The notes below the pieces were generated by a model that saw only the letters and a list, made by a program, of their open reading frames with translations, was not told where the DNA came from and did not search any database. Shown here piece by piece: positions 9,644-18,738 of a stretch of 64,000 bases of DNA. Position 1 is the stretch's first letter, and every line of letters starts with the position of its first letter. This DNA is from Sinanaerobacter chloroacetimidivorans (GTDB taxonomy: Bacteria > Bacillota > Clostridia > Peptostreptococcales > Anaerovoracaceae). The stretch is taken from contig NZ_JAGSND010000001.1 of NCBI RefSeq assembly GCF_018128545.1, positions 541,891-605,890 of the forward strand, read 5' to 3'. A program made the position numbers and the translations under genes.

Positions 9644-10717
9644 TTAAACTAAAATATGTTCCTGATTGATATATAAAATGAGTTCCTTTGCAATCTCATC
9701 CTCATTTACTGTTTTTATGACTTTCCCTTTTTTAAAGAGGATTCCTTTCCCTTTACCGCAGGCAACACCCAGGTCGGCCTCCCTTGCCTCTCCCGGTCCG
9801 TTTACCTCACATCCCATTACGGCCACGGTAATAGAAGGTTGTTTTTTTCTTGCCATTTCTGTTTCCATAGGTTTGATTGCAGCTTCTACCTCAGCGGCTA
9901 TTTTAGCAAGGTCTACACCGCATCTTCCGCAGGTCGGGCAGGAAACCAAATTGATTACACTGCTTTTTAAATCCAAAGCCTTCAGGATTTCTTTTGCAAA
10001 ATATACTTCATTCACAGGATCCCCAGTAAGCGATACCCGAATGGTATCTCCGATACCGGCTAAAAGCAACGCCCCGATACCAATAGCGGACTTTGCCTTA
10101 CCGCTTTCCACCGTACCGGATTCGGTAATTCCGATATGCAGCGGATAGTCCATCTTATCCCTGATGATATGATGCGCCTGATTATTAAATCTGACATCGG
10201 ACGATTTTAGCGATACTACAATATCGAAAAAATCAAGCTCCTCTACATATTGAATGCTGCGCAGTGCACTTTCTGCCAGTCCTTCGGGGGTAACCCCTCC
10301 ATATTTCTCTAAAATATCTTTTTCCAAAGAGCCTGAATTTACCCCAATTCGAATGGGTATTTTTCTTTCCTTCGCAGCATCTATCACTGCCTTTACCCTA
10401 TCCCTGCTACCAATATTTCCTGGGTTAATTCGAACTTTGTCCGCACCATTCCCAATAGCAGCTACAGCTAATCGATAATCAAAATGGATATCTGCTACCA
10501 AGGGGAGCTTTACTTTTCTTTTAATTTCTCCAAAGGCTTCTGCTGCCTCCATATCCGGGATGGCACAACGTACAATATTACAGCCTGCTTCTTCCAGTTT
10601 CATGATTTGATCGACCGTAGCAGAAATATTCCTGGTATCCGTATTCGTCATGGACTGAATGGACACGGGAGCGCCTCCGCCGATTGCCAGGCCCCCGCAA
10701 AATATCTGCCTGCTCAT
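9644..10717 (-). CDS. ispG: 4-hydroxy-3-methylbut-2-enyl diphosphate synthase IspG
   Basis: Penultimate enzyme of the MEP isoprenoid pathway, a 4Fe-4S protein converting MEcPP to HMBPP. It has 357 residues with family signatures: IGGGAPVSIQSMTNTDTRN at the N-terminus, PLVADIHFDYRLA, KVRINPGNIG, and the cluster-binding cysteines in SCPTCGRCGVDL and the C-terminal GCEVNGPGEA motif. Its start overlaps the rseP stop (ATGA), so dxr, rseP and ispG form a tight operon that places two MEP-pathway steps together. Confidence 0.97.
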   Translation of the reverse strand: MSRQIFCGGLAIGGGAPVSIQSMTNTDTRNISATVDQIMKLEEAGCNIVRCAIPDMEAAEAFGEIKRKVKLPLVADIHFDYRLAVAAIGNGADKVRINPGNIGSRDRVKAVIDAAKERKIPIRIGVNSGSLEKDILEKYGGVTPEGLAESALRSIQYVEELDFFDIVVSLKSSDVRFNNQAHHIIRDKMDYPLHIGITESGTVESGKAKSAIGIGALLLAGIGDTIRVSLTGDPVNEVYFAKEILKALDLKSSVINLVSCPTCGRCGVDLAKIAAEVEAAIKPMETEMARKKQPSITVAVMGCEVNGPGEAREADLGVACGKGKGILFKKGKVIKTVNEDEIAKELILYINQEHILV

Positions 10718-11712
10718 AGAATAAACCTTCCTACATCCTGGAATGTAATATAAATCATCAGACCGAACAACAGCATGATGCCGATAAAATGTATTTTTCC
10801 TTCCGTTTCATCGGATATCGCTTTTCCAGTAAATAATCGAATTACCATGAAGAGAAGTCTGCCTCCGTCCAATGCAGGGAAAGGCAGCATATTTACGATC
10901 GCCAGATTTAAACTGATTAATGCTGTCAACTGTGCTAAATAGAAAATGCCCATCTTGGCAGTATCACCAACCATGTAAACAATTCCAACCGGTCCTGTAA
11001 GATTTTTGGTGGATACTTCACCGGTAAAGAGCTGGCCAATCACCTCAACCATTTTGATGCCCATTTCTACCGTACTTTGAGCTCCCAAAACCAACGCTTT
11101 CCCCGGATTTTTACCATATTCCGGCGTGATGCCGATCACTCTGCGTCCATTTTCTGCAGTCGTCACAGCAGTTTCAAAGTTGAGCTGCTCTCCATTTCTT
11201 TCAACAACCACGGTAATGGTATCCCCGGTACTTTGGCCTATAGTATCTGTAATATCGTTCCATTCACGAATTACCTTATCCTCGATCTGTACAATTTTAT
11301 CCCCCGGCAGCATTCCCGCCACTGCAGCAGGATTATCCGGTGTAAGCTCTTTGATAATATTGGTAGGCATCCCTACAGACATAAAGACGATGGATAAAAT
11401 AACAATCGCAAGAACTAAATTCATTGCAGAGCCTGCAATGACCACAAGTGCTTTTGCCCAAAACGGCTTGTTATTAAAAGCTGCTGTATCGCTGGATTCC
11501 TCATCTTCCCCTTCCATTTTGCAGAATCCGCCGATAGGCAGTGCCCTTAAGGAATATTCCGTATCTCCCTTTTTAAAATGAAAAAGCAGCGGACCCATAC
11601 CCAATGCAAATTCATTTACTTTAATCCCTACTGACTTTGCCAGAATATAGTGTCCCAATTCGTGAACAAAAATCAATAAACAAAAGATTAATATGGCATA
11701 GATAATCATCAT
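10714..11712 (-). CDS. rseP: Site-2 intramembrane metalloprotease RseP/RasP
   Basis: 332-residue M50 zinc protease that cleaves membrane-bound anti-sigma factors and signal-peptide remnants. Seen: the zinc motif HELGH in the first helix (about 18-22), a central PDZ domain (about 115-190; NPAAVAGMLPGDKIVQI), the third metal ligand in NMLPFPALDGGR (about 280), and terminal membrane helices. The start ATG overlaps the dxr stop and has GGGGGAA upstream. The ECF sigma/anti-sigma pair near 54 kb is a conceivable client, but nothing here shows that. Confidence 0.96.
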   Translation of the reverse strand: MMIIYAILIFCLLIFVHELGHYILAKSVGIKVNEFALGMGPLLFHFKKGDTEYSLRALPIGGFCKMEGEDEESSDTAAFNNKPFWAKALVVIAGSAMNLVLAIVILSIVFMSVGMPTNIIKELTPDNPAAVAGMLPGDKIVQIEDKVIREWNDITDTIGQSTGDTITVVVERNGEQLNFETAVTTAENGRRVIGITPEYGKNPGKALVLGAQSTVEMGIKMVEVIGQLFTGEVSTKNLTGPVGIVYMVGDTAKMGIFYLAQLTALISLNLAIVNMLPFPALDGGRLLFMVIRLFTGKAISDETEGKIHFIGIMLLFGLMIYITFQDVGRFIL

Positions 11713-12842
11713 TTTTCTAATTCCCCCCTGGTCTTTTTATCTACTTCTAAAATCCCTTCCATATCCAAATGATAGATGACTTCATGCTCCTGCAGCACTT
11801 TGTCAATAGTATTCTGAATATCAATGAAACTTATCCTGTTTTCTAAAAATTGCTGCACTAAAATTTCGTTGGCAGCATTCAATACAACAGGATAGCTTCC
11901 GCCTGCTTTTAATGCCTCGTAAGCAAAGTCGAGACATTGAAAGGTTTTCCGATTCGGCTTTTCAAAGGTTAATGTACCCAGTTCAAAAAAATCTACACTG
12001 GAGCAGTTGTTTTCGATTCGATCCGGGTAAGTAAATGCGTAACTGATAGGCACTCTCATATCCGGAACTCCGAGCTGTGCAATGATGGAATGATCCACAT
12101 ATTCAACCATGGAATGGATAATGCTCTCAGGGTGGATGACAACATCAATTTGCTCAGCCGGCATATCAAAAATCCATCTGGCCTCGATCACTTCCAATCC
12201 CTTATTCATCATGGTTGCTGAGTCAATGGTAATCTTGCTTCCCATCGTCCAATTCGGATGCTTTAAAGCCTGGGCTAACGTTACTTTTTCAAGCTGCTCA
12301 AGAGTATACCCCCGAAAAGGTCCCCCGGATGCCGTCAAAATCAGCCTGTTTATATTCTTATGTTCATTACCCTGCAATGCCTGAAAAATAGCACTATGTT
12401 CACTGTCAACAGGCAGCAGCCGAACTTTATGCTTCGCCGCCGCACCCATGATCAGCTCTCCTCCTGCCACCAATGTTTCTTTGTTTGCAAAGGCAATATC
12501 TTTGCCCGCTTCAATGGCACAGTAAGTAGGTATCAATCCTCTCATGCCCATCAGTGCATTCAAAACCAGATCGGAATCAGCCATAGCTGCAGCTACGGTC
12601 AGCCCTTCCATCCCGTATAGAAATTCCGTATCCGGATGTATCTTGCTCAATGCAACCGCATCATCCTCATAGGCGGTGACTGCAAGAGCGGGTTTATGTT
12701 TTGCAATTTGTTCGGAAAGTTTATCTGCATTGCTTCCACAGGTCAATACCGTAGCACAAAAGAGGTCCGGGTTCTGTTCTATAATATCCAATGCCTGGGT
12801 ACCGATAGATCCTGTGGAACCTAGTATTGCGATTTTTTTCAT
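11709..12842 (-). CDS. dxr: 1-deoxy-D-xylulose 5-phosphate reductoisomerase
   Basis: First committed enzyme of the MEP isoprenoid pathway (DXP to MEP, NADPH-dependent), 377 residues. Seen: NADPH-binding ILGSTGSIGTQALDII, FANKETLVAGG, the substrate/metal site VDSEHSAIFQ, TASGGPFRG, HPNWTMGSKITIDSATMMNKG, and VIHPESIIHSMVEY. The start codon lies only 17 nt from the end of the large structured element, so the element effectively forms the region just upstream of dxr's ribosome site (AAGGGAG). Confidence 0.97.
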   Translation of the reverse strand: MKKIAILGSTGSIGTQALDIIEQNPDLFCATVLTCGSNADKLSEQIAKHKPALAVTAYEDDAVALSKIHPDTEFLYGMEGLTVAAAMADSDLVLNALMGMRGLIPTYCAIEAGKDIAFANKETLVAGGELIMGAAAKHKVRLLPVDSEHSAIFQALQGNEHKNINRLILTASGGPFRGYTLEQLEKVTLAQALKHPNWTMGSKITIDSATMMNKGLEVIEARWIFDMPAEQIDVVIHPESIIHSMVEYVDHSIIAQLGVPDMRVPISYAFTYPDRIENNCSSVDFFELGTLTFEKPNRKTFQCLDFAYEALKAGGSYPVVLNAANEILVQQFLENRISFIDIQNTIDKVLQEHEVIYHLDMEGILEVDKKTRGELEK

Positions 12843-12871
12843 TGTTTCTCCCTTAAAGCTATTATTTATTA

Positions 12872-13209
12872 GTTTGTGAAACTAAGTTTGAATTTTTGTC
12901 TGATCAGCAAAAGGTCTAATTTTATGTGATAACGCAAAGCTGGTTCGCAGTTTTGATATTTTCATAACCTCATCTCATGATTTTTCGTGCGCAAAAATGT
13001 GAAGGGTCACATTATTTGCTGAGATTGCTGATGCAATCTACGAAAAATCCTACTCGATTCGGTTGAAAATACTTCAAACCTGCTCAAGGCTTTGCTTATA
13101 TCCCATAAAGATTATGACCATTTCGGATAAGACCAAAGCAAAATCATTCCGACGTATTGTTATAGCCCTTTTGCTGATCAGACAAATTAAATCACATAGT
13201 TTACAAACA
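12872..13209. other. Palindrome A of the element (long stem capped by a three-way junction)
   Basis: The outer arms include a perfect 20-bp pair, 12895-12914 with 13167-13186, spaced by 252 nt. The cap is a perfect 10-bp stem GATTTTTCGT (12979-12988) with ACGAAAAATC (13040-13049). It encloses two perfect 7-bp hairpins: AATGTGA/TCACATT (12996-13013, loop AGGG) and AGATTGC/GCAATCT (13022-13039, loop TGAT). This is far more ordered than expected by chance. Confidence 0.8.
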
Positions 13210-13235
13210 ATGGCATTCCACTATTATTAGCGGTA

Positions 13236-13272
13236 AGCAAATTTTTCTTAGTTTTTTAAAATTTGCTTTTTT
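13236..13272 (+). terminator. Plus-strand intrinsic terminator-like hairpin inside the element
   Basis: AGCAAATTTT (13236-13245) pairs perfectly with AAAATTTGCT (13258-13267) and is followed by a T-run on the plus strand. It lies right after palindrome A. This would end a plus-strand transcript of palindrome A, opposite to the surrounding operon. On the minus strand the flanking sequence also contains A/T runs, so direction is not certain. Confidence 0.55.
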
Positions 13273-13318
13273 AGTCAGGCCACCCCGTTAGTCAAAATAA
13301 AATTATGTATATTACGCT

Positions 13319-13618
13319 ATTGAACTGCCAGCTTTTAGCTTTAGCGAGTTTTTTACCAAGCCGCAATGGCTGAACTTTGGATTTAAGAAAATATCCGAAC
13401 AGGTTTCGTCAATGACATAGGATGAAGATGATGTTATTTTTAATGATGGCATTCAAGTTTTGCTATAACCCAAAAACACCGATTAGGGATACCGTTTGTT
13501 TTTGGGGTTAAAAATAACGAATCGAGACCATATCATTAGAAACCTGTGAGTATTTTCGTGATACAAAGTCAGACCTTTGGCTTGTCAAAACTCAACTACT
13601 TCGATCTGGCAGTTGAAT
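13319..13618. other. Palindrome B of the element
   Basis: About 150-nt arms folding on each other with interruptions: ACTGCCAG (13324-13331) with CTGGCAGT (13606-13613), ACAGGTTTC (13399-13407) with GAAACCTGT (13539-13547), GTTATTTTTAA (13433-13443) with TTAAAAATAAC (13508-13518), and a tip pairing CCCAAAAACA with TGTTTTTGGG. The same palindrome is present in copy 2 at about 63650-63965. Confidence 0.8.
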
Positions 13619-13678
13619 GATTCGGTTTAAATACTAATAAATGAAATTTGACTAACTAATAAATAATAGTTACCCACT

Positions 13679-14464
13679 TTATTGAATCACAAGCATTATA
13701 TAATAGTAAATCAACGGGGCCGTGAACAGTACGCTGTCGATTCGGTCCAGCACACCGCCATGTCCCGGTATTAAATTTCCGTAGTCTTTGATTCCTATTT
13801 TTCTCTTAAAGATGGATGCGGTCAAATCTCCAAACTGAGAAATGATGCCTCCAAGCAGACCGATAATAATACAATGGAGCAACAGTCTGGGTATCACGAA
13901 ATAACCAAATAGGGCACAAAAGAGCAGACTTCCTAAAGTACCGCCGATGGCGCCTTCGATTGTTTTCTTGGGACTGATTTTCGGGCAGAGTTTATGCTTG
14001 CCGAAAGCAAATCCGCTGAAATAAGCCATGCTGTCTGTTCCGAAGGCCGTGATGAAAATCAGCCAGACAAAAACGCCATATTCCGGAATCTGTTCCACCA
14101 GAGTAACATGGAAGGAGAAGAAAATAACATAAAAGATTCCTGCCATAGTGACCATGGCATCCTGTAATTCACGTTCTTCAATTTTAAAAAGGTAAAGGAG
14201 ACTCATAATGATCACTGCGAAAAACCACAGCCTGTAATATTGTTCGTTGCCTCCCCCAAAGAGGTTAATGGCATATAAGCCTAATATGCTGATATTGGCA
14301 GTCAGATAGGACGGTTTTACGCCGATAGATTCAAAGCCCCGATAAAACTCTCTAACACCTAGAATTCCTATAATAAAACTGGCTATTAATAATACTCTTC
14401 CGCCAAAGAAAACCACAGCCAGCAGAGGAAGCATGATAATTCCTGATATGATTCTTGTCTTCAT
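13679..14464 (-). CDS. cdsA: Phosphatidate cytidylyltransferase CdsA
   Basis: Integral membrane enzyme making CDP-diacylglycerol from phosphatidate and CTP, 261 residues with about seven or eight membrane helices. The C-terminal family signature is present (KRKIGIKDYGNLIPGHGGVLDRIDS), preceded by SPKKTIEGAIGG and GDLTASIFKR. It follows uppS by 9 bp. The structured element lies directly after its stop codon, in the middle of what is normally a continuous uppS-cdsA-dxr-rseP operon. Confidence 0.97.
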   Translation of the reverse strand: MKTRIISGIIMLPLLAVVFFGGRVLLIASFIIGILGVREFYRGFESIGVKPSYLTANISILGLYAINLFGGGNEQYYRLWFFAVIIMSLLYLFKIEERELQDAMVTMAGIFYVIFFSFHVTLVEQIPEYGVFVWLIFITAFGTDSMAYFSGFAFGKHKLCPKISPKKTIEGAIGGTLGSLLFCALFGYFVIPRLLLHCIIIGLLGGIISQFGDLTASIFKRKIGIKDYGNLIPGHGGVLDRIDSVLFTAPLIYYYIMLVIQ

Positions 14465-14473
14465 TCCAATTCC

Positions 14474-15184
14474 TCACCTTCCGCCATAACGTCTTTTTCT
14501 TCCTTGATATTCTTCAATGGCTTTATGAAATTCTTCCTTTTTAAAGTCCGGCCAAAGCACATCGGTAAAAATAAATTCACTGTAAGCACACTGCCATAAG
14601 AGGTAATTGCTTAATCTTTTTTCACCGCTGGTTCTGATTATCATATCCGGATCAGGAATTCCAGCCGTATATAGATAATTCGAAATCATATCTTCTGTAA
14701 TGTCCTCAGCCTTTAATTTTCCATTTTCAACTTCCTGAGCAAGGACTTTTACGGATCTTACAATCTCATCCCGGCTGCCGTAATTTAATGCTATATTAAA
14801 CTGAAGTCCGGTATTATTTTTCGTTACTTCAAGGGTTTTTTCAATACTTTTCACTGCATCTCCCGGCAATTTCTGGTAATCCCCGATAATTTTTACCTTT
14901 ACATTGTTTTCGTGGAGTTCTTTCAGCTCTTTCTCCACATAAAGAACAAGCAGTTTAAAAATACCGCTTACCTCTTCCATAGAACGCTTCCAGTTCTCCG
15001 TTGAAAAGGCATAGACCGTAAGGTGATGAATGCCCAGCACGGAAGAAGCCTTCACAATTTCTTTCATCGCAATCATTCCGGCATTATGCCCTGCAAATCT
15101 TGGGAGATTTTTGCTCTGCGCCCACCTGCCGTTCCCATCCATGATGATTGCAACATGAGATGGTATTTTATCGTAATCTATCAT
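14474..15184 (-). CDS. uppS: Undecaprenyl diphosphate synthase (isoprenyl transferase)
   Basis: cis-Prenyltransferase producing the C55 lipid carrier for cell-wall synthesis; 236 residues. Seen: catalytic HVAIIMDGNGRWA at the N-terminus, GHNAGM, LTVYAFSTENWKRS, NYGSRDEI, and the C-terminal PDPDMIIRTSGEKRLSNYLLW. The start was taken at the ATG overlapping the upstream small gene's stop (ATGA) rather than the in-frame GTG nine bases earlier. It is co-translated with the PASTA-like gene. Confidence 0.96.
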   Translation of the reverse strand: MIDYDKIPSHVAIIMDGNGRWAQSKNLPRFAGHNAGMIAMKEIVKASSVLGIHHLTVYAFSTENWKRSMEEVSGIFKLLVLYVEKELKELHENNVKVKIIGDYQKLPGDAVKSIEKTLEVTKNNTGLQFNIALNYGSRDEIVRSVKVLAQEVENGKLKAEDITEDMISNYLYTAGIPDPDMIIRTSGEKRLSNYLLWQCAYSEFIFTDVLWPDFKKEEFHKAIEEYQGRKRRYGGR

Positions 15185-15375
15185 ATTTTGCACACCGTTA
15201 CTACCAGGTTTTCGGCCTCTTTCAGGCTCTGTACTCTGATTACCCTGAGAAACCCATTCAGCGGTTCCTTTTTGGTTGATTTTGTTTCTATAATACGAAA
15301 AGCTAGCCCTTCTGCTTCCAGAAGGGCTGATGCTGCATTTAACTCCATACCTAGTACATCAGGAAAGTCCCTCAA
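15181..15375 (-). CDS. Small PASTA-like protein between frr and uppS
   Basis: 64-residue product. The N-terminal DFPDVLGMELNAASALLEAE pattern, with a hydrophobic beta-strand and LVVTVCKI at the end, resembles a single PASTA domain (xVPDVxGxxxxxAxxxLxxxGL). PASTA domains bind muropeptides in Ser/Thr kinases and PBPs, but here there is no signal peptide or membrane anchor. The start is a TTG with GGAGG 8 nt upstream, inside the last codons of frr; the gene overlaps uppS. Tight coupling on both sides supports a real gene. Function unknown. Confidence 0.75.
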   Translation of the reverse strand: MRDFPDVLGMELNAASALLEAEGLAFRIIETKSTKKEPLNGFLRVIRVQSLKEAENLVVTVCKI

Positions 15376-15378
15376 TGG

Positions 15379-15936
15379 TTAAACCTCCATGATTTCCTTT
15401 TCTTTATCAACGATCATTTGATCGATGTCTTTGATGCATTTATCGGTTTTTTTCTGAACCTCATCCAATGCTTTTTTTAAATCGTCCTCTGTAAGTTCTC
15501 CGGCTTTTTCCTGCTTTTTCAGCTCATCGTTGGCATCTCTTCTTTCATTTCTGATGGCAACTTTGGCATCTTCACCCATTTTTTTAACTGTCTTAGTGAG
15601 TTCTTTTCTTCTTTCTTCAGTAACAGCCGGAATCACCAATCGGATTACTTTTCCGTCATTGGAAGGATTAATTCCCAAATTAGCGACATTGATGGCTTTT
15701 TCAATGTCATGGATGGATTTCGGGTCAAATGGTGAAATCATAAGACTCCTTGGATCGGGAACAGATATATTTGAAATGTTTTTAAGTGGTGTGGGGCTGC
15801 CATAATAGTCAACCATTACCTTATCCAGTAATGCCGCATTTGCCCTTCCCGCTCTTACTGTATTTAATTCTTCTTTTAAGACTGCCATACTTTTTTTTGT
15901 TTTTTCATCTAGAACCTGCTGTACATCAATACTCAT
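15379..15936 (-). CDS. frr: Ribosome recycling factor
   Basis: 185-residue RRF, which with EF-G splits post-termination ribosomes. Typical N-terminus ([29 protein letters not shown]), [38 protein letters not shown] and a C-terminal helix rich in Lys/Glu. GGAGG precedes the ATG. It lies 48 bp downstream of pyrH, the usual order rpsB-tsf-pyrH-frr-uppS-cdsA. Confidence 0.97.
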   Translation of the reverse strand: MSIDVQQVLDEKTKKSMAVLKEELNTVRAGRANAALLDKVMVDYYGSPTPLKNISNISVPDPRSLMISPFDPKSIHDIEKAINVANLGINPSNDGKVIRLVIPAVTEERRKELTKTVKKMGEDAKVAIRNERRDANDELKKQEKAGELTEDDLKKALDEVQKKTDKCIKDIDQMIVDKEKEIMEV

Positions 15937-15984
15937 AATTTCATCCTCCGCAATTTAATTTTGTTAATACATAACTCTATTATT

Positions 15985-16737
<753 letters not shown>

Positions 16738-16741
16738 TCAA

Positions 16742-16814
16742 TGAGGCGGGAGAAATCTTTTCGCCTCGTTATTATGATTACTAATCTAAAGGACACTAGA
16801 TCGTAGTGTCCTTT
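16742..16814. terminator. Two stem-loops between tsf and pyrH
   Basis: GAGGCG/CGCCTC (about 16742-16767), and a strong 11-bp stem AAAGGACACTA / TAGTGTCCTTT (16788-16798 with 16804-16814, loop GATCG). The second is a likely terminator or attenuator that lowers read-through from rpsB-tsf into pyrH. Confidence 0.65.
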
Positions 16815-16832
16815 TATTATAGCATATTCTAA

Positions 16833-17747
16833 TTAGCTGTTCATCTGTTTTGCAACTTCTTCTGCAAAATTTTCTTCTTTCTTTTCAATTCCTTCGCCAA
16901 CTTCATATCTGATCATTTCAACAACTTTCATTGGCTTTCCGATTTCTTTAGAACAATTAGCAACATACTGGCCTACGCTGATTTCGCCGTCTTTAACAAA
17001 TTTCTGTTCCAGAAGACAAGTTTCCTTCAATTCCTTCTTCAGTCTGCCCATTACCATTTTTTCAACGATATCAGCAGGCTTTCCTTCATTCAGCGCCTGG
17101 TGAACCAGGATTTTCTTTTCGCTTTCCAGATATTCGGGATCTACGGCGGATTCATCAATGAACTTCGGATTCATGGAAGCAACCTGCATGGCAACGTCTC
17201 TTCCCATTACATTCACTTCATCAGCAGAAGCTTCTGTTTCCAAACCGACAAGAACTCCGATTTTACCGTTTCCATGTGAATATCCTACGTATACAACTCC
17301 AGGAGTCTGGCATTTTGCAAATCTTCTCACGTTCATGTTTTCGCCAATTTTTGCAATTTTTCCGTTTAATGCTTCCGTAACAGTGCCTTCTCCCTTATAA
17401 TCAAGTGCCATGAAAGCGTCCATATCTGTCACATCGGTATCCAGCGCCATATCAGCTAAATTGGATACGAATTCAATAAACTCTTCATTTTTAGCTACAA
17501 AGTCTGTTTCTGAGTTTACTTCTACTGCAGCTGCCTTTTTACCATCAGCTGAGAAAGCAAGTTTTACAAGACCCTGTGAAGCAACTCTGCCGGCTTTTTT
17601 TGCAGCCTTAGCCAGACCTTTTTCACGAAGCAATTCAATTGCTTTATCCATATCTCCACTTGTTTCCACAAGTACTTTCTTACAATCCATCATTCCTGCG
17701 CCGGTTCTTTCACGCAGCTCTTTCACCAAACTAGCGGTTACTTCCAT
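16833..17747 (-). CDS. tsf: Elongation factor Ts
   Basis: Nucleotide exchange factor for EF-Tu; 304 residues. N-terminal UBA-like domain with LVKELRERTGAGMMDCKKVL, then the dimerisation core (KAAAVEVNSETDFVAKNEEF; MNVRRF; VGYSHGNGKIGVLV) and DVAMQVASMNPKF. Typical length for the family. GGAGG upstream; 45 bp downstream of rpsB. Confidence 0.98.
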   Translation of the reverse strand: MEVTASLVKELRERTGAGMMDCKKVLVETSGDMDKAIELLREKGLAKAAKKAGRVASQGLVKLAFSADGKKAAAVEVNSETDFVAKNEEFIEFVSNLADMALDTDVTDMDAFMALDYKGEGTVTEALNGKIAKIGENMNVRRFAKCQTPGVVYVGYSHGNGKIGVLVGLETEASADEVNVMGRDVAMQVASMNPKFIDESAVDPEYLESEKKILVHQALNEGKPADIVEKMVMGRLKKELKETCLLEQKFVKDGEISVGQYVANCSKEIGKPMKVVEMIRYEVGEGIEKKEENFAEEVAKQMNS

Positions 17748-17792
17748 TCTCGTACTTCCTCCTGTTTCGTTTATTATCTATTTTATCTTGGA

Positions 17793-18545
17793 TTATTCAG
17801 CGTCTTCTGCCAGCGCTTCTTCTTTTTCCTCAGCTGCAGCTTCATCAGCTTCAGCAAAGCTTTCACCCTGGTTTGCTTCAATAATCGCGTCAGCCATTCT
17901 GCCGGCAATTAATTTAACTGCTCTGATTGCATCATCATTAGCAGGGATAATATAATCTACGTCATCCGGATCACAGTTTGTATCTACGATTCCGATAATT
18001 GGAATTCCTAATATTCTTGCTTCTTTGATTGCAATTCTTTCTTTCTTAGGATCTACTACAAAAATTGCAGCAGGCATACCCCTCATTTCTTTAATGCCGC
18101 CCAAGAACTTTTCAAGCTTTTCCAGTTCGCCTCTCAATTTAATAACTTCTTTTTTTGTTAATGCCTCAAAAGTTCCGTCTGTTTCCATAGCTTTAATATC
18201 ATTGAGTCTTTTGATTCTCATGGAAATGGTTTTATAATTGGTAAGCATACCACCCAACCATCTTTCGTTAACAAAGTACATGCCGCATCTCTTTGCTTCA
18301 TCAGCAATAGCTGCCTGAGCCTGTTTCTTTGTACCAACGAAAAGAACCGGTCTGCCGGTTGCTGCCACTTCCTTCATGAAACCATATGCTTCGTCAATTT
18401 TCTTTACTGTTTTCTGAAGGTCAATGATGTAAATTCCATTTCTTTCAGTGAAGATGTATGGAGCCATCTTAGGGTTCCATCTTCTGGTCTGGTGTCCGAA
18501 ATGCACACCTGCTTCTAATAATTGTTTCATTGAAATAACTGCCAT
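17793..18545 (-). CDS. rpsB: 30S ribosomal protein S2
   Basis: 250 residues from the start [26 protein letters not shown] lies 8 nt upstream. Conserved [40 protein letters not shown] and [20 protein letters not shown] are present. The C-terminus is an Ala/Glu-rich tail ([15 protein letters not shown]). It is first in rpsB-tsf, preceded by a structured leader. Confidence 0.98.
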   Translation of the reverse strand: MAVISMKQLLEAGVHFGHQTRRWNPKMAPYIFTERNGIYIIDLQKTVKKIDEAYGFMKEVAATGRPVLFVGTKKQAQAAIADEAKRCGMYFVNERWLGGMLTNYKTISMRIKRLNDIKAMETDGTFEALTKKEVIKLRGELEKLEKFLGGIKEMRGMPAAIFVVDPKKERIAIKEARILGIPIIGIVDTNCDPDDVDYIIPANDDAIRAVKLIAGRMADAIIEANQGESFAEADEAAAEEKEEALAEDAE

Positions 18546-18574
18546 AATTTTTTCCCTCCTGGTTTTTCTTCCTC

Positions 18575-18635
18575 CACTTTGGTTTTTCCCGGAGAATGAC
18601 CTTGCAACAGGCACCAGTTCTCAAGAAACCAAGTG
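18575..18635 (-). promoter_or_regulatory. Structured 5' leader of rpsB (candidate autoregulatory element)
   Basis: In the rpsB 5' region the minus-strand RNA folds as a closed, nested hairpin. CACTTTGGTTT (18575-18585, plus-strand text) pairs with AAACCAAGTG (18626-18635) with a one-base bulge. Inside, GAGAA (18592-18596) pairs with TTCTC (18618-18622), and there is an inner CC/GG helix. Ribosomal protein leaders that bind S2 are known in Bacillota; assignment to a particular family is not possible by eye. Confidence 0.5.
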
Positions 18636-18738
18636 TGTGAATTTGATAAAAATAATGATGGATAAGGTCTGCCTGACACATATCCTCAAATACTATACTA
18701 TATTATATTGGGAAAATCAAGGAAAACTTATGCAAATT

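Larger units (their letters stand above)
12859..13669. repeat. 811-bp structured non-coding element with 16-bp terminal inverted repeats (copy 1)
   Basis: No credible coding frame lies in this gap between cdsA (stop 10 nt away) and dxr (start 17 nt away). The ends are a perfect 16-bp inverted repeat, CTATTATTTATTAGTT (12859-12874) and its complement (13654-13669). Inside are two large imperfect palindromes, A (about 12872-13209) and B (about 13319-13618), separated by an A/T-rich spacer with a terminator-like hairpin. A second copy of the right half lies inverted at 63604-64000, so this is a mobile or dispersed element. It resembles a very large MITE-like element or a structured-RNA cassette. 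No known class is recognised. Confidence 0.85.

Noticed and set aside
12859..13669. OLE, ROOL or other known large ornate RNA, or a group II intron
   Set aside because: The sequence is dominated by simple long palindromes with terminal inverted repeats, lacks the protein partner genes of OLE and any intron-encoded protein, and is present in inverted copies. Not excluded formally without a search.
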